This document shows positions 27,921-64,000 of a stretch of DNA of 64,000 nt, in pieces. Each line of letters starts with the position of its first letter. The first letter of the stretch is position 1. The stretch comes from Hormiphora californensis (Eukaryota > Ctenophora > Tentaculata > Cydippida > Pleurobrachiidae). Location: NCBI GenBank assembly GCA_020137815.1, contig CM035359.1:2103845-2167844 (forward strand), in the 5' to 3' direction. Position numbers and translations under genes: made by a program. The notes beneath the pieces were generated by a model, which saw nothing but the letters and a program-made list of their open reading frames with translations, was not told where the DNA came from and did not search any database.

Positions 27921-28141
27921 GACTGAACGAGCTGAAACTGTTGTATGAATGTGTCCCGGGGAGTGGTCGAGCTAAGTGTAAGATATGCACGAAAGAGTTT
28001 ACCGAATCCGCAAACTGTCGACGGCACATAGAAAGCGTTCATTTTAAAAAGAAAAATTACGCATGTACTCTGTGCAACAAATCGTTCTTTGCCAAACGAG
28101 CCCTCGAAGACCATTATAAGAATCGACATCTTATTAAGTGA
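27921..28141 (+). CDS. Terminal exon with two C2H2 zinc fingers
   Basis: After a ctccctcgtttcag acceptor the frame encodes KCKICTKEFTESANCRRH and ACTLCNKSFFAKRALEDH fingers, each C-x2-C-x12-H-x4-H, then ends at TGA 28139-28141. No start codon or upstream exon of its own is evident between 27056 and 27920. Its entry phase matches the exon that ends at 26237 in the gene upstream, so it could be an alternative last exon of that gene. It could also be the remnant of a separate zinc-finger gene. Confidence 0.65.
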
Positions 28142-29017
28142 TAGTTAGAGACAGAGAAAAAGTTAAATCGTGTACCCAGCTTAATGAGAATCGTTTTAAA
28201 ACCGAGTTTTGTCTTGTTGAAACAAGATAAATAATTTTTGAGTTGTGCATTTTGAAATTTTTGTGTTTTTTTGAGTAGGAGAGAAATGTTGAGAATCGAG
28301 AGTAGTACAGAGTGAGAGAGAGTAGAGAATGAGTAAAAATGAGAGAGAGAGAGTAGAGAATGAGTAAAAATGAGAGAGTTTGATGGTTAGTTTGATTTTC
28401 CTTGCGTGTAAGAGCTGTCTATCTCTCTGTGTGTAAATTTATTCTACATAATATATCCCTTGTATATTAGCTCTTTATACATAAAATCACAAAAAACCAT
28501 TCGTCATAATTCTGTGTGTGTGTTATATACAGTCGTTGCATCCACTGAAAACCGATGTATATTTAAATCTGTGCAGTGTGGCAACATTTTCTTTGCAAAG
28601 CTCAGAATGATTCAACTAAATGATAGCGAGAGAGATAACATGTATCGGCTTGGCATTGCTGTGCATCAGGTTCAAGCACTGCTACACAATTTCACAGTTT
28701 GCAAGTTTCAGAAGAAAGAGAGAGTGGTGTGTTTAGTTTTATTATAGCCCAATTATATAATATCGTATTATACTGCTGTTTGACTGAAAAAGACAGGGTG
28801 TCCGATGTGCTCCTTTATAAAATTTAACATCGATTATTACCCTTCGAGAGGGAGATGTGTGTTTTTAAATCAGATATCAATTGAGTCGACGCCCTGTTTT
28901 ATCCCCCGCTCTATATATTTGTATCACTCTGTATTTTGCTCCCCTTTTTGTTATTTGACAGTTTCGTTTTTCTCTTTTCCTACCCCGACCCCGACCCCCG
29001 AACCCCGACTTCCTACT

Positions 29018-29194
29018 ACAGTCGGACCCCGATTTAACAGCACCCTCGGGGGGAAAGGGTTTTGTCCGTTAAATCGGGATGTCCGCTAAATCGGGGTCAA
29101 ATACTGTTAATTTCCTATATCGGGGGAAGATTATCCTGCCGTTAAATCGGGGTGCCGTTAAATCGGGGTGCCGTTAAATCGGGGTCCGACTGTA
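29018..29194. mobile_element. Tigger/pogo-like miniature element
   Basis: Ends are cagtcggaccccgattta and taaatcggggtccgactg, each bordered by TA. Internal aaatcggggt copies repeat the terminus. Related pieces occur at 27300-27362, 38610-38670 (left end only), 48554-48612 (degenerate) and 51174-52042. TA target sites and CAGTC termini suit the pogo/Tigger branch of Tc1/mariner. Confidence 0.75.
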
Positions 29195-29419
29195 CTTGCA
29201 CGTTGTTTTCTATCAATCTAATTCCTTTATTCACATCATCTTCTACTTTCCATCCTCTCTTGAAGAGAGTCTCTTCTTTATTACTTTTCTTTGTTCTCTT
29301 CCCTGTTACACACAAGCTTTTCTCTCCGCAAGCTTTTCTCTCCGCTGGCTCTTGACTTTTCTCCTTCTCTCTCTCTTTCTTTCTCTCTCTTTCTTTCTCT
29401 CTCTTTCTTTCTCTCTCTA

Positions 29420-29512
<93 letters not shown>

Positions 29513-29810
29513 CTCTCTCTCTTTACATCCTTTCTTCAACGATATTTCTCTATCTTTTTTGCTACACAATCGCAATTTTATCCACTATCTTTTCTATTTC
29601 TCTTAATCTTCAACTCTCTTTCTTTCTTTCAGAACATCTTCCTTGTAGGGTACATAAAATATCATACACCATTTCTCTCTCTCTGATTTCTATCTTTCTT
29701 TCTACTCTCTGTCTTTCTTTCTACTCTAGCTCTCGATTACTTTGAGAATATCTATCTTTCTCGGAACCTAAAAAGAAGTATACTATCAACCCCTCCCTTT
29801 CTGTCATCCC

Positions 29811-30420
29811 GCCTGGAAACACCCTCCCCTGTTTATCACCCGCTACAACCCCAAACACCCTCTCCTGTTTATCACCCGCTACAACCCCAAACACCCTCCC
29901 CTGTTTATCACCCCGCTACAACCCCAAACACACTCCCCTGTTTATCACCCCGCTACAACCCCAAACACCCCCCTGTTTATCACCCGCTACAACCCCAAAC
30001 ACCCTCTCCTGTTTATCACCCGCTACAACCCCAAACACCCTCCCCTGTTTATCACCCCGCTACAACCCCAAACACACTCCCCTGTTTATCACCCGCTACA
30101 ACCCCAAACACCCCCCTGTTTATCACCCGCTACAACCCCAAACACCCTCTCCTGTTTATCACCCGCTACAACCCCAAACACCCTCTCCTGTTTATCACCC
30201 CGCTACAACCCCAAACACCCCCCCTGTTTATCACCCCGCTACAACCCCAAACACACTCCGCTGTTTATCACCCGCTACAACCCCAAACACCCCCCTGTTT
30301 ATCACCCGCTACAACCCCAAACACCCTCTCCTGTTTATCACCCCGCTACAACCCCAAACACCCTCCCCTGTTTATCACCCCGCTACAACCCCAAACACCC
30401 TCCCCTGTTTGTCACCCGCA
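29811..30420. repeat. About 38-base minisatellite
   Basis: Some 16 copies of a unit made of cacccgctacaaccccaaac followed by accctcccctgtttat, with small length variants (caccc/caccccg; ccctctcc/ccctcccc). It lies just upstream of the first exon of the zinc-finger gene. Confidence 0.93.
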
Positions 30421-30525
30421 CATTTTACACATTTTATCACACATTTTACCCGCTAGCATAGCATTTTGCATGGTAATTGGAAGCTGAAGAGCAGCACCAC
30501 AACTAGTGTGTGATAGTGTGAGGCT

Positions 30526-62331
<31,806 letters not shown>

Positions 62332-63424
62332 AAAGAGGGGAAGTTGTCAGAGAGAAAGAGGAAAGAGAGAGGAAAGATTATAGACTGCCAGTGAGATATT
62401 GAAAAAGAGGGAAAGAAAATGAATTTTTATAGTTTACTGTTTAATGTTACACCCCATATATAATTAATATTTACACGTTATTATTGGTTAAGTTAGTACG
62501 AGAGAGAGAGAGAGAGAATCACGAGAGACCAAGGTATTAAAATGCATTGTTACACAGCGGAATAGAATATAACATTGGATACACAATATGTCAGTCCAAA
62601 CCCTATCAGTTTCCGCTAACAACTCTGTTAAGATCATACAACTCTTAATACAATTTTCAATTTTAATCCCCAAATAACTTGTATTCAGTGTTCTATCGGT
62701 TAACATAATTTGTCTCTCTCTTATCTCCCGGTCCATTATTGGACCAAATGAGAGGAAATATGATGAATTATATGTGGGAATAGGTTGACCCCGGAAAAAG
62801 GGCGGGAAGGTTCAGTGTTGGGGAACTGTGTGCCACGTCTCGGTCACACTTTCACCAGATGACCTCTGTTCGGCGTTAGAATTCGCGCGCTACCGTTTAG
62901 AAAGTACTTTGGTGTCAGTTCAGCGATAGGGGCGCGCACGACCGATGTTCGCGCCTTACATTGTTCACGTTTTCGCGCGGGCTCTGATCAGGGGCTCTGT
63001 GTGTGTGAATCCTGTGGACCGACACGGAAGGGCATATCCTTCCGGACATAATGGAAATGTGTTACCGCTGTCAATTCAAGTGTTTAGGAGATGATTTCTA
63101 GACGTTTTTATTATCCGAAAATACCTGTTTTCGCCCTTGTGCGCCAAAATCGGACGCGCAAATTCAAAGCCGCGCACAAAATGTTTATTTCGCGCGCGCT
63201 TAAATTATTCTGAAAATCCTTGAGTTTGAAAATTGAAAATGACACTCGAGATTTTTTTTCAGAACATTTATCTTCAAAGATTCAATTTTCTGTTTACCCG
63301 TTACCGGGCGCGATGTCTTTCTAAGAATGGATAGAAAATTATGAACATGAAAAGTATGAGTTAGTTTGACACAATTGTTTGTCTGATCATTGTATTTTAC
63401 AGAAATTAACAAAGTATCCCGTTT
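62332..63424. other. Intergenic region between convergent genes
   Basis: After the TAA the sequence is GA-rich, then AT-rich, then CpG-rich between about 62880 and 63200 (gaattcgcgcgctaccg, cgcgcacgac, ttcgcgcgcgctt). No ORF that I can support. A CpG-rich block between two gene 3' ends is a little unexpected and could mark an unannotated promoter. Confidence 0.5.
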
Positions 63425-63979
63425 TCACGCCGTACAACAGCTCGCTTCTGACGAATAAATAGAGTTCAAAATCGGCTGAGCATACTTGGAGGACCCCGCA
63501 CGTCTGCCAAACCATCTCTTCGGGGGAATATTTAAGAAGTCAATAATACAGAATTTGTAAAATTCGGAGTCCTTTCCTTGGCCGTACTGTCGTAGAGAAA
63601 GTAGCTTGGATGCGTCTTTGAAAGCAGCAACGGCAATGCTGAAATGAGAATTTCATTAAATGAATTACTTCGACTGATTGAACGACCTATACTGTTTACT
63701 CTCGTTACCTGTAGTTTATACAGTTATTGTGCATTAGGAACTGTACGTCTCGCCGGAGGGTTGACATAAGTTTACCGTCATCTGCTGATAGATATCGTCC
63801 AGCATCCACCCTGCATGTTTGGAACAGTTTTTAAAACTTTGCCTATGACTGATACGTAGACTCTTGTACAGAGCTTTTACTTACTCTTTGAATTCAGTCA
63901 GATCGTAGGCGTGAGAACCGTGTGCGTATCGTACATTTTCCATCACAATAACGTTAATTTTCGGTTGAAATTTCATGAA
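63425..63979 (-). CDS. Diverged phosphatidylinositol-phosphate kinase-like protein, C-terminal exons (partial)
   Basis: Minus-strand exons 63885-63979, 63709-63810 and 63425-63638 join in phase and end at a TGA. The protein reads FMKFQPKINVIVMENVRYAH, then GSHAYDLTEFKE, then LMSTLRRDVQFLMHNNC, INYSIAVAAF and EFYKFCIIDFLN. In PIP kinases the corresponding landmarks are VVMxN, YDLKGS, LxxDxxFL, MDYSLL and IGIIDxL. The order and spacing fit, but DLKGS has become DLTEF and the MDYS Asp is Asn, so catalysis is doubtful. The N-terminal part lies beyond the window. The family call rests on motif order only. Confidence 0.5.
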
Positions 63980-64000
63980 CTGAAACAGAAACTAAATTAA

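Larger units (their letters stand above)
28142..30525. other. Intergenic region rich in simple repeats
   Basis: Contains GA-rich repeats (28285-28380), a Tigger-like mini-element (29018-29194), (CT)n at about 29350-29515, and a minisatellite at 29811-30420. I see no supported gene. Confidence 0.7.

Noticed and set aside
29811-30420. Regular repeats resembling a CRISPR array
   Set aside because: Units are contiguous with no unique spacers, and the genome is eukaryotic; it is a minisatellite.

Overview
The window is nuclear DNA of an invertebrate animal, probably an early-branching one such as a sponge or cnidarian; I cannot fix the species. The evidence is spliced genes with GT-AG introns of about 60 to 5000 bases, extracellular thyroglobulin type-1 (Tg1), TIL and ShKT domains, a very long C2H2 zinc-finger gene, a tRNA-derived SINE, Helitron-like elements, non-LTR retrotransposon fragments, many terminal-inverted-repeat (TIR) elements and long (CT)n tracts. 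All gene models were built by eye from splice sites and codon phase. They have no RNA support.

Layout. Bases 296-24303 (+) hold the 3' part of a large secreted protein: 44 exons, about 2180 residues inside the window, 14 TIL domains, about 12 Tg1 domains and 2 ShKT domains, then an unrecognised C-terminal domain. It grew by nested duplication: a unit of about 5 kb is duplicated, and a TIL-Tg1 unit of about 0.8 kb is triplicated. Its introns hold a SINE, a minus-strand Helitron with a 1.34-kb palindromic element nested in it, a Harbinger-like MITE, a head-to-tail Helitron-like dimer, and a reverse-transcriptase ORF between 87-base inverted repeats. Bases 25008-27055 (+) encode a 549-residue nuclear-type protein with a piggyBac-type zinc ribbon but no transposase core. 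A phase-compatible exon with two C2H2 fingers (27921-28141) follows.

Bases 30526-62331 (+) hold a 47-exon gene whose exons sum to exactly 5700 bases (1899 residues) with about 54 C2H2 fingers. Two antisense genes lie in its introns: a secreted NPC1 N-terminal-domain protein (36088-37504) and a secreted protein with a CCP/sushi domain that carries a frameshift (40839-43404). The same introns hold a 3.1-kb long-inverted-repeat element with an R2-type endonuclease fragment, a hAT-like element with an 8-base target duplication, a Tigger-like element nested in another TIR element, a 2.6-kb piggyBac-like element, and TTAA-flanked foldback elements. At the right edge (63425-63979, -) are the last three exons of a diverged phosphatidylinositol-phosphate-kinase-like gene, convergent with the zinc-finger gene.

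The most unusual theme is that many intron minisatellites are copies of the splice junction itself. The repeat unit contains the 3' splice site plus the first bases of the next exon, or the exon end plus the donor. This recurs in at least eight introns of two unrelated genes.
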